DNA from: Pseudoflavonifractor sp. An85
GTDB lineage: Bacteria; Bacillota; Clostridia; Oscillospirales; Oscillospiraceae
Assembly: GCF_002161235.1 (NCBI RefSeq)
Contig: NZ_NFHE01000023.1
Location: 1 to 40,636, forward strand
Direction: 5' to 3'
Length of the DNA: 40,636 nucleotides
The notes below the pieces were generated by a model. The model was not told the origin of the DNA and searched no databases. It saw nothing but the letters and a program-made list of their open reading frames with translations. Shown in pieces: positions 1 to 7,491 of the stretch. Each line of letters opens with the position of its first letter. Positions within the stretch are counted from its first letter, which is position 1. The translations under genes were made by a program, and so were the position numbers.

Positions 1-78
1 GCTCTCGATTTTCTGCGTTCTTTACCAGCATTTTTATCACCCTACACCATTATACCGCATTTTCTCTCTCAATACGAG

Positions 79-106
79 AAAAAGGCCACCAAAAGGTGAC
101 CTTTTT
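79..106. terminator. hairpin terminator at left edge
   Basis: A 12-base arm with an A run (79-90) pairs with a complementary arm ending in five T (95-106) around an AAAA loop, with one C-A mismatch. The A run before and T run after make it usable on either strand. The gene it serves lies outside the window. Confidence 0.6.
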
Positions 107-116
107 CGACAGGCTG

Positions 117-149
117 AAACCGCTGTTTTCTCTCGAAAACAGCGGTTTT
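117..149 (-). terminator. terminator hairpin downstream of the half tRNA-Val
   Basis: A 14-bp stem (117-130 with 135-148) around a TCTC loop, immediately 3' of the tRNA-Val half when read on the minus strand. Nearly the same hairpin (28,921-28,956) follows the intact tRNA-Val gene, so the duplication at the island ends covers the terminator as well as the tRNA 3' half. Confidence 0.65.
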
Positions 150-151
150 CA

Positions 152-198
152 TGGTGGACGATACAGGACTCGAACCTGTGACCCCCTGCACGTCAAGC
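152..198 (-). repeat. left attachment site: 3' half of tRNA-Val(GAC)
   Basis: These 47 bases are identical to 28,958-29,004, the 3' part of the intact tRNA-Val gene from the anticodon loop to the encoded CCA (152-154). Identity to the tRNA stops just past the anticodon loop, at 198/199. This is the usual footprint of a tyrosine integrase that recombines in a tRNA anticodon region: one end keeps an intact tRNA, the other a 3' fragment. It is not a functional tRNA. The whole stretch up to 28,958 is therefore inferred to be one integrated unit. Confidence 0.85.
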
Positions 199-503
199 GT
201 TATGGGAACTTTTTTCTAATAATTTCGGCTTGTTTTTAGTAGTTTTCGTTCCATTCTATTTGCTTTTTAGCACTTTCCGCTGGCAGGGTTTTCACGTGTT
301 CCGGGGCTGTCTGTGACTGGTTGTGTGGTCAATTTTTTCAGCCAGCCAAAGAGCAGCCACAATGGCTTTTCTCTTCTCAGTGGTTTTAGTACACCGTTAA
401 CAAAGAAAGCCGCTCAACGGATTATACTAGTTTCTATAGAAACGGTCCACATACTACTGCTGTGGGTGCATTTCTTTGGAATGGTCAGACGATGACGCTC
501 ACT
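199..503. repeat. element left-end repeat, copy A
   Basis: About 300 bases directly inside the half tRNA-Val, homologous at roughly 70 percent by eye to 7,492-7,800, which sits in the same position inside a half tRNA-Thr. Shared landmarks are an AACTTTTTTCTAAT block, CGGCTT, TGTGGTCAA and GTGGTTTTAGTAC. On the minus strand copy A contains a stop-interrupted version of the short reading frame that is open in copy B (residues like SDHSKE and YVDRFYRN), so copy A looks more decayed. The region to about 740 holds no recognisable gene. Confidence 0.7.
324..332 (+). promoter_or_regulatory. candidate integrase arm-type site (left end A)
   Basis: TGTGGTCAA, preceded by GTCTGTGACTGG. The same pair of words occurs in left-end copy B (7,619-7,627) and just inside the right end (28,848-28,887). 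Recurrence at element ends and the AP2-like arm-binding domains of the integrases suggest arm-type binding sites; this is inference. Confidence 0.4.
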
Positions 504-749
504 CCACTTTTCGACGTATTGCATAGGCTTCGTGTAATTATGGGCATAACGGGAAGTTGAAAACATACCGTTTAGGAGTACGGCTACCATTTCGCAGATT
601 GTTCATATCATATCTTCCCATGTTGTTTTTTCGCAAATTGCGCTGCTTGGAGGCAGGTCAATTTGCACACCCCCCTAAAACATGCTGCCTTGTAACGGCT
701 TTTCAAATGTCGTATTAGCAAGGTATTAGCAGGAACCCCTTGTGACAAA

Positions 750-951
750 GGTACCCGTCAAAGCCCATAGCTTGAACAAAGCGCACCACCGTGGGCTGGC
801 TGACCTGCACGCGCTCGGCCAGCTCGGAAATGGTGCACTGGGTGCATCCCTCCGGGTCTCCCAGCACATAGTCTGCCACTCGCTGCTCCGAAGGGCGCAG
901 GGAGGCATAGGCGTTTTTTACTCGATCTAAGACCTGAATATCCTGCCGCAT
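750..951 (-). pseudogene. truncated RpiR-family transcriptional regulator
   Basis: The first 67 residues match the N-terminal HTH domain of RpiR/MurR sugar-responsive repressors, with SEQRVADYVL, ISELAERVQVS and TVVRF followed by the GF.GY end of the HTH. After Tyr67 the frame runs into unrelated residues and stops at 715, so the SIS sugar-phosphate-binding domain (about 200 residues in full-length members) is missing. An AAGGAGG site lies at good distance from the ATG at 951, so the start is intact. The break near 750 marks a deletion or insertion junction between the element left-end sequence and the cargo. A DNA-binding fragment could still be made, but ligand control would be lost. Confidence 0.75.
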
Positions 952-1169
952 GAGTCTTCCTCCTTATGTAACAAACTTACACATCCCGTTTTCCCCGCCC
1001 TGATTTCTCTTACAAAATCCAGCCAGGCGTCTTGTAAGAAATACAAAACTTTTTTCTTCCCCCTCCCCCGGGGGGCGTTGTCATTTTAGGGGTTATATGA
1101 TTTTAACAAAGGCATGTAAAGGCCCCAAGTATCCCTGGGTGTGCTGCGTGTAAAATGTTCCTCCACCCC

Positions 1170-1198
1170 TTGACTTTTCCACAGTGGGGACGTATAAT
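1170..1198 (+). promoter_or_regulatory. sigma-A promoter of the leader/GNAT-methyltransferase unit
   Basis: TTGACT (1170-1175), a 17-bp spacer and TATAAT (1193-1198). Transcription should begin near 1205, just before the GGGAGG ribosome-binding site of the leader ORF. Confidence 0.8.
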
Positions 1199-1224
1199 GT
1201 GCAAAACTTTTGGGAGGTGTGACC

Positions 1225-1323
1225 ATGCTTCGTCGTATGGATAACGGCAATATGAACGATCTTCTGTCCGGTATGCCTTGTGGCAGTGTCGGGCTTGCAT
1301 GGTCATACTCTTTTTCGGAATAA
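1225..1323 (+). CDS. 32-aa leader peptide
   Basis: A short ORF placed exactly where a regulatory leader would be: consensus promoter, GGGAGG (1212-1217), seven bases, ATG (1225), stop TAA (1321-1323). It starts MLRRMDNGN and ends WSYSFSE. It is followed within 30 bases by a strong terminator hairpin and then by the acetyltransferase-methyltransferase gene. A small hairpin (TTCGG with CCGAA) straddles its stop codon, so ribosome position on the leader would change which RNA structure forms. Such promoter-leader-terminator arrangements are known for drug-inducible resistance genes in Bacillota. That this one responds to a ribosome-targeting drug is inference. Confidence 0.6.
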   Translation: MLRRMDNGNMNDLLSGMPCGSVGLAWSYSFSE

Positions 1324-1350
1324 CCCCGAAGGATAGTTCCAAAAAGCAGA

Positions 1351-1400
1351 CGCAGTGCAAGCTCACCCCATCACCGGGTGCTTGCACTGCGTTTTATTTT
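1351..1400 (+). terminator. attenuator hairpin before the GNAT-methyltransferase
   Basis: A perfect 12-bp inverted repeat (1351-1362 with 1380-1391) followed by TTTTATTTT (1392-1400). It has all the marks of an intrinsic terminator but lies between the leader peptide and the main gene, so it should cut basal expression unless disrupted. The distal arm may also encode what is left of the first strand of the GNAT domain in another frame. Confidence 0.7.
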
Positions 1401-1421
1401 CACGGAGAGGATGCCCAGGCC

Positions 1422-2750
1422 ATGTTTGACCACTGGGCCTCTGACCCGCAGGTCACCAAATATCTCATGTGGCCCGCCCACAGCAGCCCTGACATCACCC
1501 GGCAGGTGTTGCAATTCTGGGTCAATGGCTACCAGCAGGACAACTTCTACCAGTGGCTCATTGTGCCCAAGGACTTGGGCCAGCCCATCGGCAGCATCAG
1601 CGGCATGAACCCCAATGACCTGCTCTCCTGTGTGGAGCTGGCCTACTGCATTGGTCAGCCCTGGTGGCACCAGGGCCTTACCACCGAGGCGGTGGAAGGG
1701 GTGATCCGCTACCTGTTTGAAACCTGCGACTTCAACCGCATCACCGCCAAACACGACACCCGCAATCCCCACTCCGGCGGGGTCATGCAAAAATGCGGCA
1801 TGACCTGCGAGGGCACCTCCCTGGAATCGGACTACAACAGCCAGGGCCTTTGCGACACCGTCCACTATGCCATCTTAAAGCGCCAATGGGAACGCCCCAA
1901 GGACTTCACGGAGTGGCTTGTATACAAAAACGACACCCAACTGGTGCAAGACCTGTTCCGCCGCTTGGATGAAAGCCGCCGTCTCACCCGCTCCCAGGCG
2001 GCCCGGGTAGAGTTTCTCACCACCGTGCGCTACATAGAGCGCTATCTCACTCCGGTGGCCAAGATTCTGGATATCGGAGCCGGGGCTGGAGAATATAGCC
2101 TGTATTTCGCCCGAAAGGGCTACCAGGTATCTGCTCTGGAGCTGTCTGAGGCCAACATCGCAGCTTTCCGGGCCAAACTGACCCCAGAGGACAACATCGA
2201 CCTGGCGCAGGGCAACGCCCTGGACCTCAGCCGCTACCCGGACAACGCCTTTGACATTGTGCTTCTCTTTGGCCCTCTGTATCACTTGCACAGCCAGGCC
2301 AACAAACTCCGCTGTATTCAGGAGGCCAAGCGGGTGTGCAAACCGGATGGCACCCTGTTCTTCGCCTTCATCGCCAACGATATGGTCATTCTCACCATGT
2401 TTCATGAGGAGCCGGACTATTTTCTCCATGGCGCCTATGACAAGGAAACCTTCCGCTGTGAGGACTTCCCCTTCGTATTCCACACCGTAGACGCATGTCG
2501 GGAACTGCTCCGTCAGGGTGGTGTGAAGGTGCTGCATGAAGTGGCCTCCGACGGTGTGAGCGAATTGCTCCAGGATCAGATCAACGCGATGGATGCCGCC
2601 AGCTACGCCCAATATTTGCGGTACCACTTTTACACCTGCGAGAAACCTGAACACCTGGGCGCCTCCAACCAACCACCTGCTGTTTGTGGGAAAGGCATAG
2701 GGCATTGGGCTGCGGTCCGTCAAAAACGGATCTATCTCATACACCAGTAA
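1422..2750 (+). CDS. GNAT acetyltransferase fused to class I SAM methyltransferase (possibly damaged)
   Basis: Two fused enzyme domains. The first about 155 residues are a RimJ-type GNAT N-acetyltransferase (DAQAMFDHW, GLTTEAVEGVIRYLF, YAILKRQW). The rest is a class I methyltransferase with the SAM-binding ILDIGAGAGEYS, then NAFDIVLLFGPLYHL. Substrates are unknown; the attenuated leader upstream suggests an inducible resistance role. The frame is open from 1278, inside the leader ORF, but 1422 is the first ATG after the attenuator, 11 bases from GGAGAGG. Starting there omits the usual first beta strand of the GNAT fold. Residues like RVLALR in the next frame at 1375-1391 suggest an old frameshift. 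At 2667-2674 AACC is duplicated; without it the protein would end with the family-like NHLLFVGKA at 2700. As read, about 23 unrelated residues are added. Domain identity is secure; full function is doubtful. Confidence 0.75.
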   Translation: MFDHWASDPQVTKYLMWPAHSSPDITRQVLQFWVNGYQQDNFYQWLIVPKDLGQPIGSISGMNPNDLLSCVELAYCIGQPWWHQGLTTEAVEGVIRYLFETCDFNRITAKHDTRNPHSGGVMQKCGMTCEGTSLESDYNSQGLCDTVHYAILKRQWERPKDFTEWLVYKNDTQLVQDLFRRLDESRRLTRSQAARVEFLTTVRYIERYLTPVAKILDIGAGAGEYSLYFARKGYQVSALELSEANIAAFRAKLTPEDNIDLAQGNALDLSRYPDNAFDIVLLFGPLYHLHSQANKLRCIQEAKRVCKPDGTLFFAFIANDMVILTMFHEEPDYFLHGAYDKETFRCEDFPFVFHTVDACRELLRQGGVKVLHEVASDGVSELLQDQINAMDAASYAQYLRYHFYTCEKPEHLGASNQPPAVCGKGIGHWAAVRQKRIYLIHQ

Positions 2751-2757
2751 ATTCATT

Positions 2758-2786
2758 TTGACATTTTGTCCACTCCGTGCTATACT
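2758..2786 (+). promoter_or_regulatory. sigma-A promoter of a short transcript
   Basis: TTGACA (2758-2763), 17 bases, TATACT (2781-2786). Only about 135 bases separate the expected start from an intrinsic terminator, with no good gene between. Confidence 0.7.
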
Positions 2787-2792
2787 CCCACG

Positions 2793-2929
2793 TAGGAATA
2801 AGTGGTGGAGTCTGTCATAGAGTGCTTGGATGCATCTCTATTTATTCCAAAGGGGATTTTAATCAAAATTAGTATAATTCTTGATTAAGAGAAAAAGACA
2901 GCTCTTCTAGGGGGAGACTGTCTTTTTTT
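2793..2929 (+). ncRNA. candidate small RNA or orphan leader
   Basis: The interval from the promoter above to a terminator (2893-2929, AAAGACAG pairing with CTGTCTTT followed by T7) can fold into three successive elements. GGAATAA (2795-2801) pairs with TTATTCC (2842-2848) around an inner ATAGAG/CTCTAT stem; TTAATCAA (2859-2866) pairs with TTGATTAA (2881-2888); then comes the terminator. A 10-codon ORF starting at 2832 lies inside but has no nearby ribosome-binding site. It could be a trans-acting sRNA or the leader of a gene now lost; no known riboswitch consensus was recognised. Confidence 0.45.
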
Positions 2930-3507
2930 GCGTTTTAAAAGGTTCTTTCGTATCCTTTTGGCGCATCTACGGACGGGATTGTATCAAACTTCACGCCACT
3001 TGTTACCGTGCAGTTTACACTTGGAGTAGTCTTTCCCAGGATTGAAGCGATGGACGAACCGCCATCGTTCCAAGCATAACCACGATGAACATGTGGGTTT
3101 CCCAGACCTGGGATCGTACTGAGGCGGATGATATGTAATTTGATGACCTCTTGATGGGATGACAATGAGTGCAGACAGAACGATCCATTTGGTGGTGCTG
3201 CGGAGACTTTATTCCGTGGCCATACCATTCATTCACAGAGCGCAGGATGGACAAATGTTTATCAGCGTTCTGTTTTTTTGGAGCTGCTTGTTCCATCGTC
3301 ATGGCTCATCTCTGGACTGGTCTTTTTGTATTTCCAATTATCGTGTTCCATCTCATCCTGTCGTCTGGAACAAGTGTAGGAGGTGAAAATACCACATCTG
3401 TCGGTACAGATGGAATCCTATCGTCGTACCACAAATCCATGTTCAGTGCGAACACTGCTCAAGATGGAAAGGGGCGTATTCTGCCGGAATGATTACCGGC
3501 CGTCATT
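2930..3507. other. 578 bases without a recognisable gene; likely decayed DNA
   Basis: Several overlapping frames on both strands are open for 75-107 codons, but none has a ribosome-binding site or a recognised domain. Minus-strand frames around 2935-3302 and a plus-strand cysteine-bearing stretch near 3440-3490 read like fragments of broken genes. No potassium- or c-di-AMP-type riboswitch was recognised before ktrB. Confidence 0.4.
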
Positions 3508-4812
3508 ATGGAAAAACTGATGATTCAATTCAAAAAACAGCCACCGGGAAGACTGATTGCTGCCGGATTTGCAATGCTTATCCTGTTTGGGGCAGTTCTT
3601 CTCCTTCTTCCTCTGTCCGTGAGAGGCGACGCGGAGGTACACTTTATTGATGCTCTTTTTACCTCCACCAGTGCAGTTTGTGTGACAGGTCTCATTGCAA
3701 TTGATGTGGCAGATCACTTCACTACTTTTGGTCAAGCTGTCGTTGCCGTTTTGATTCAGGTTGGCGGTTTAGGCGTTACATCCATTGGTGTGGGTTTGAT
3801 CTTGGCCGCACGAAAGAACGTGGGTCTCAAAGGGCGTATTTTGCTCAAAGAAGCCTTAAATATCGAGGGAATCAAAGGCATGATCCGTTTGGTGAAGTCT
3901 ATTTTGCTTATGACGCTGTGCTTTGAACTGATGGGTATTGTCTTGAGTTTTCTTGTATTTGTTCAGGACTATCCTGTGCTGAAAGCCCTTTGGATCAGCA
4001 TATTTCATTCCATCGCAGCTTTTAACAACTCTGGTTTTGATATTTTAGGCGGGCTGAGAAACCTCATCCCTTACCAGAACAACATTCTTTTGAATCTGAC
4101 CACAAGCGGACTTATCATTTTTGGTGGATTGGGTTTCCTTGTGATTTTAGACGTCTTGAAAAAGAGATCTTTTCGCAAACTAACCCTTCACTCCAAAGTG
4201 GTTTTAACCACAACGCTCACTCTGCTTGTGGCGGGTACGTTACTATTAAAGGCCACGGAGGATATCACCTGGCTTGGAGCCTTTTTCCAGAGCGTATCTG
4301 CACGAACAGCTGGTTTTTCTACTTACCCCATTGGCGAATTTACAAATGCCGGTCTGTTCACCCTCATTATTTTGATGTTTATTGGCGCTTCCCCCGGGTC
4401 TACCGGCGGCGGTATCAAAACAAGCACGTTCTTCGTCTTATCGCAGCACGTACGAAGCCTGTTCACAAAAAGGCATATCAGTGCCTTCCGGCGCAACATC
4501 CCGTCGGAAGTCTTTTCCAAGGCCTGCACCATTTCATTGCTTTCCCTTCTACTCGTATGTGTGGGAACATTTTTCCTTTGTGTGCTGGAGCCGGAGTACA
4601 GCTTTGTCCAACTGCTATTTGAAGAAGTGTCCGCGTTCGGTACTGTGGGCCTTTCTACCGGCATTACGCCGACTCTGAGTGTAGCAAGCAAGTTAATTTT
4701 GATTTTCACCATGTTTGCTGGACGAGTGGGCACGTTTACCCTGCTGACAATGTGGATTGATCGTCCAGCCCCCAGCGTTCGTTATACAGAAGAATCCGTT
4801 TCGATCGGATAA
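3508..4812 (+). CDS. ktrB: KtrB/TrkH-family potassium channel subunit
   Basis: A 434-residue membrane protein that conducts K+ (or Na+-coupled K+) as the pore of a Ktr/Trk system. Four pseudo-repeats of the membrane-pore-membrane unit are visible, with filter loops at about residues 56-62 (SAVCVTG), 172-177 (FNNSGF), 264-270 (SARTAGF) and 375-382 (SAFGTVGL); each keeps the filter glycine. STGGGIKT near residue 300 is the conserved intramembrane-loop region. Length fits KtrB (about 440-450). The ATG at 3508 gives the expected N terminus although no strong Shine-Dalgarno is seen. The regulatory partner KtrA starts 17 bases downstream, so the two form one operon. Confidence 0.93.
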   Translation: MEKLMIQFKKQPPGRLIAAGFAMLILFGAVLLLLPLSVRGDAEVHFIDALFTSTSAVCVTGLIAIDVADHFTTFGQAVVAVLIQVGGLGVTSIGVGLILAARKNVGLKGRILLKEALNIEGIKGMIRLVKSILLMTLCFELMGIVLSFLVFVQDYPVLKALWISIFHSIAAFNNSGFDILGGLRNLIPYQNNILLNLTTSGLIIFGGLGFLVILDVLKKRSFRKLTLHSKVVLTTTLTLLVAGTLLLKATEDITWLGAFFQSVSARTAGFSTYPIGEFTNAGLFTLIILMFIGASPGSTGGGIKTSTFFVLSQHVRSLFTKRHISAFRRNIPSEVFSKACTISLLSLLLVCVGTFFLCVLEPEYSFVQLLFEEVSAFGTVGLSTGITPTLSVASKLILIFTMFAGRVGTFTLLTMWIDRPAPSVRYTEESVSIG

Positions 4813-4829
4813 ATAAGGAGAAAATACCG

Positions 4830-5498
4830 ATGAAAAGAAAAGACTACGCAAGCAGCTATGGAGTGATTGGTCTTGGACGGTTTGGCATGGCCCTTGTGGA
4901 ATGCCTTTCCTCCGCCGGAAAAGAAGTCATTGCCATTGACAAAGAAGAGTCTCGTGTGCGGGAAGCACGCCGTTTCACAGAAATGGCTCTGGTTGTGGAG
5001 AACCTGGATCAAGAGGCGCTGGAAGAAGCAGGCATCCGAAACTGCGACGTCGTGGTGGTGTGTATTGGAGAAAGAATCGATGTCAGCATCCTTGTCACCA
5101 TGACCGTGCTGAAAATGGGGATTGCTCATGTTATCTCAAAAGCCACCAGCTTTATTCATGGGGAGGCACTCAAGCAGTTAGGTGCTTCTGTGGTTTTCCC
5201 TGAACGAGATATGGCAATCCGCCTTGGAAAAGGGTTAATTTATGACAGTTTCCTGGACTCTGTCGCCTTAGGCGGAGATGCCGAAGTTCGGAGAATCCTG
5301 GTGACCAAAAAGCTCATCGGCACCTCAATCCAGGATATGAACATCCGTCATCGCTACGGGGTAAACATCATTGCAATCGAACACGATGGCCATACAAATG
5401 TAAACTTCAACGCGGACTATTTCTTCCGCGAGGGCGATGCCATTTGTATCGTGGGGCAGAGCAAAAACGTAGAATATTTTGAAAAGGACATTCATTGA
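4830..5498 (+). CDS. ktrA: KtrA-type RCK regulatory subunit
   Basis: Cytoplasmic gating ring subunit of the Ktr potassium uptake system. Residues 11-19 carry the Rossmann GLGRFG nucleotide-binding motif of the RCK_N domain (ATP/ADP/NAD sensing), followed by the acidic strand end AIDKEE. The last 80 residues form the RCK_C (TrkA_C) domain that in known KtrA proteins can bind c-di-AMP. At 222 residues it has the usual length with a single RCK_N/RCK_C pair. AAGGAG precedes the ATG at good spacing. Its stop overlaps the likely TTG start of the DUF368 gene, so translation of the two may be coupled. Confidence 0.93.
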   Translation: MKRKDYASSYGVIGLGRFGMALVECLSSAGKEVIAIDKEESRVREARRFTEMALVVENLDQEALEEAGIRNCDVVVVCIGERIDVSILVTMTVLKMGIAHVISKATSFIHGEALKQLGASVVFPERDMAIRLGKGLIYDSFLDSVALGGDAEVRRILVTKKLIGTSIQDMNIRHRYGVNIIAIEHDGHTNVNFNADYFFREGDAICIVGQSKNVEYFEKDIH

Positions 5499-6367
5499 TT
5501 GCACATATGAAAATGAAGAACATTTGGGAGAAATATATTTCGGTTGCCGCAAAGGGATTCGTCATCGGAGGGACCATGCTGGTTCCCGGTGTCAGCGGTG
5601 GTTCGATGGCAATGATTCTTGGTATATACTCCTCTCTCATTTCCGCTGTCAGTTCATTTTACCAGAGAAAAAAGGATAGCTTTTGTTTCCTCTTTACATT
5701 TTGCATCGGTGCCGTCATCGGAATGGCACTGCTTGCCAATCCCATCTCCGATTTAATTGACGCATTTCCCAAACCGATGATGTATTTCTTTATCAGTGCA
5801 GTGGTCGGGGGCATCCCCATGATGTTTCGAGAAGCGAAAATTCAGAGTTTTTCATGGAAAGTACCTGTTTATATCCTTCTCGGGATGCTAATGGTTTGTG
5901 CGATCTCCATTCTTCCGTTGAACTCAGAAAGCATCGAGCAATCCAATGGGATATTCGAACTTCTGCTTCTGTTTTTTGCGGGAATCATTGCTGCAATCGC
6001 CCTGCTCCTCCCAGGCATCAGTATATCCTATCTTTTGCTGCTGCTGGGACTGTACAGCAAGACGATCACTGCGATCAAAGCCCTCCAATTCTCCTTTTTA
6101 CTCCCCATGGCACTGGGCGGCCTGGTTGGTATTATCCTAATGGCCAAACTGTTGGAAAAAGCGATGGCCCGCTATCCACAAGTGACCTATTTAGTGATTC
6201 TTGGCTTTATTCTTGGTTCAGTGGTCAGCATTTTCCCTGGACTTCCCACTTTGAGTGAACTATTGAGCTGCTCCATCGCCATTGGTGGTGGATTTGCGGC
6301 GATATATTTTTTACCAAGCAGTTGCCCGGACGACGGGCCTCATACCATAAGCGAACAGCATTCTTAA
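5495..6367 (+). CDS. DUF368 polytopic membrane protein (undecaprenyl-phosphate translocase family)
   Basis: A hydrophobic protein of about 290 residues with roughly eight to nine membrane segments and the DUF368 signatures GTMLVPGVSGGSMAMILGIY (near residue 27) and the internal repeat LLPGISISYLLLLLGLY (near residue 170). Members of this family (PopT) have been linked to recycling of the lipid carrier undecaprenyl phosphate across the membrane; assignment here is by family. A TTG at 5495 overlaps the ktrA stop and lies six bases after AAGGA, a better start than the ATG at 5507, which is 18 bases from it. Position behind ktrBA suggests co-expression; a functional link to K+ uptake is not established. 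The C-terminal tail is hydrophilic. Confidence 0.85.
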   Translation: MIAHMKMKNIWEKYISVAAKGFVIGGTMLVPGVSGGSMAMILGIYSSLISAVSSFYQRKKDSFCFLFTFCIGAVIGMALLANPISDLIDAFPKPMMYFFISAVVGGIPMMFREAKIQSFSWKVPVYILLGMLMVCAISILPLNSESIEQSNGIFELLLLFFAGIIAAIALLLPGISISYLLLLLGLYSKTITAIKALQFSFLLPMALGGLVGIILMAKLLEKAMARYPQVTYLVILGFILGSVVSIFPGLPTLSELLSCSIAIGGGFAAIYFLPSSCPDDGPHTISEQHS

Positions 6368-6385
6368 TCACGTTATCATGCAAAC

Positions 6386-6426
6386 ACAACGAGAGGCCGC
6401 CCAGAAATCGGGCGACCTCTCGTTGT
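6386..6426. terminator. hairpin after the ktrBA-DUF368 operon
   Basis: A long stem (ACAACGAGAGG paired with CCTCTCGTTGT plus inner CGCCC/GGGCG) between two convergent genes. The T run is weak, so it may act as a roadblock or bidirectional terminator. Confidence 0.55.
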
Positions 6427-6482
6427 CTATTGCTCTTAAACAAAGCATTCCCCATCCACGGAACACACCACACGTTGTTCTC

Positions 6483-6950
6483 TCAGTCTCGTTTTGAGAA
6501 ACCCAATATGGTCACATAGATGCCTACCAGCATTGCCCCCACAGAGATCCCCAGCAGCAGACCGGAAACAAAGTCCTGCACGTCGCTCCCGCCCACATTA
6601 TCGTGCAAAGCCAACATGGCAACTCCCATCAACAGCAACACAATGCCGTATAGAGATGTACGCTGATTCTCCAGGGTCTGGGTCCGCCGCAGCAAATCTA
6701 ACATCTGCGCTTCATCGCAAGTGCTGATGCTGTTGGGGCCTGCCTCTCCTCCGTCCATCAGCTCCTGTAGGGTAACGCCCAGTTCTCGGCACAAAGCCTG
6801 AATCACGCTGTAGTCGGGCATACACCTTCCATTCTCCCACTTAGAGACCGTCTTATTGGAAATGCCTAAACGCTCGGCCAGTTGCGCTTGAGTCAGGTTT
6901 TTCTCTTTTCGTTTCAAGGCAATGAAATGGCCAATGCCGGTTTGGTTCAC
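6483..6950 (-). CDS. XRE-family regulator with C-terminal membrane anchor
   Basis: From the GTG at 6950 (five bases after GAGGAGGGG) the protein has 155 residues. Residues about 5-62 are a Cro/CI HTH (KNLTQAQLAERLGISNKTVSKWENG); the last 70 contain two hydrophobic segments (LYGIVLLLMGVAMLAL and VSGLLLGISVGAMLVGIYVT). HTH-plus-two-TM proteins are common in Clostridia and are thought to couple membrane signals to transcription; the target here is unknown. The frame stays open upstream to 7040, but those residues lack similarity and the ribosome-binding site favours 6950. It is convergent with the DUF368 gene and stands alone. Confidence 0.8.
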   Translation of the reverse strand: MNQTGIGHFIALKRKEKNLTQAQLAERLGISNKTVSKWENGRCMPDYSVIQALCRELGVTLQELMDGGEAGPNSISTCDEAQMLDLLRRTQTLENQRTSLYGIVLLLMGVAMLALHDNVGGSDVQDFVSGLLLGISVGAMLVGIYVTILGFSKRD

Positions 6951-7040
6951 AATGTCCCCTCCTCTCATTTGATGGAACGAGTATAGCCCAAGCATCCCGC
7001 AAAAAACACCCCCTATCTGGAGAATTTCGGGGGAATCCAT

Positions 7041-7341
7041 GAAATAAGGACATGCCGATACCCATTCATACGGTTTTTCCTATCCTGTTGTATCCTACCA
7101 TACGTCCGTCTGTTTGGGCAGATGGGTTTGCCGTTCTTGTTTGCCTTCCCAAACCGGCACCCAGGACAGGCCGATGACCCAACCATTGCCCCTGTAAGCC
7201 TCTGTGTCCCCTTCTTCGGCGCAGGGCCATATTCTCCCCCACCTAGGGCGGCTCTGCCCAATTTAAGCGGCTTTCAAGGACACTGGCAGCGGCCACCATG
7301 GGCAGCTTTATGGCACAAGTGATGTAAAGCAGAGAGAAAAA
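7041..7341. other. gene-free stretch left of the half tRNA-Thr
   Basis: About 300 bases between the XRE gene and a terminator. Short frames exist on both strands without ribosome-binding sites or recognisable domains. Nothing functional could be identified. Confidence 0.4.
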
Positions 7342-7373
7342 GCCGGACAGGAATCATGACCTTCCTGTCCGGC
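7342..7373 (-). terminator. perfect-stem hairpin
   Basis: GCCGGACAGGA (7342-7352) pairs with TCCTGTCCGGC (7363-7373). The run of A before it becomes a T run on the minus strand, so it should terminate leftward transcription. Confidence 0.65.
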
Positions 7374-7410
7374 ACTCTTTGCCCCACACCAAAATATCAT
7401 TATTGGAAGC

Positions 7411-7446
7411 AAAAAAGCCTTGAAAACTTCGGTTTTCAAGGCTTTT
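7411..7446 (-). terminator. terminator hairpin of the half tRNA-Thr
   Basis: AGCCTTGAAAAC and GTTTTCAAGGCT form a perfect stem with a TTCG tetraloop, flanked by A and T runs, directly at the 3' end of the half tRNA-Thr on the minus strand. The layout mirrors the tRNA-Val half at 117-198. Confidence 0.7.
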
Positions 7447-7491
7447 TGGAGCTGCTAGGCAGATTCGAACTGCCGGCCTCATCCTTACCAA
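7447..7491 (-). repeat. internal attachment-site remnant: 3' half of tRNA-Thr(GGT)
   Basis: Read on the minus strand this is a tRNA from the anticodon loop (TTGGTAA, anticodon GGT) through the T arm (GTTCGAAT) to an encoded CCA (7447-7449). The 5' half is absent; past 7491 the sequence becomes element left-end DNA. No intact tRNA-Thr occurs in the window. It is interpreted as the left junction of a second, related element that targets tRNA-Thr. Confidence 0.75.

Noticed and set aside
1371-2756. Minus-strand frames opposite the GNAT-methyltransferase
   Set aside because: Shadow frames of a gene with clear acetyltransferase and methyltransferase motifs.
2930-3507. A c-di-AMP (ydaO) riboswitch before ktrB
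   Set aside because: Looked for because ktr genes are often controlled this way, but the conserved core was not recognisable on the plus strand.
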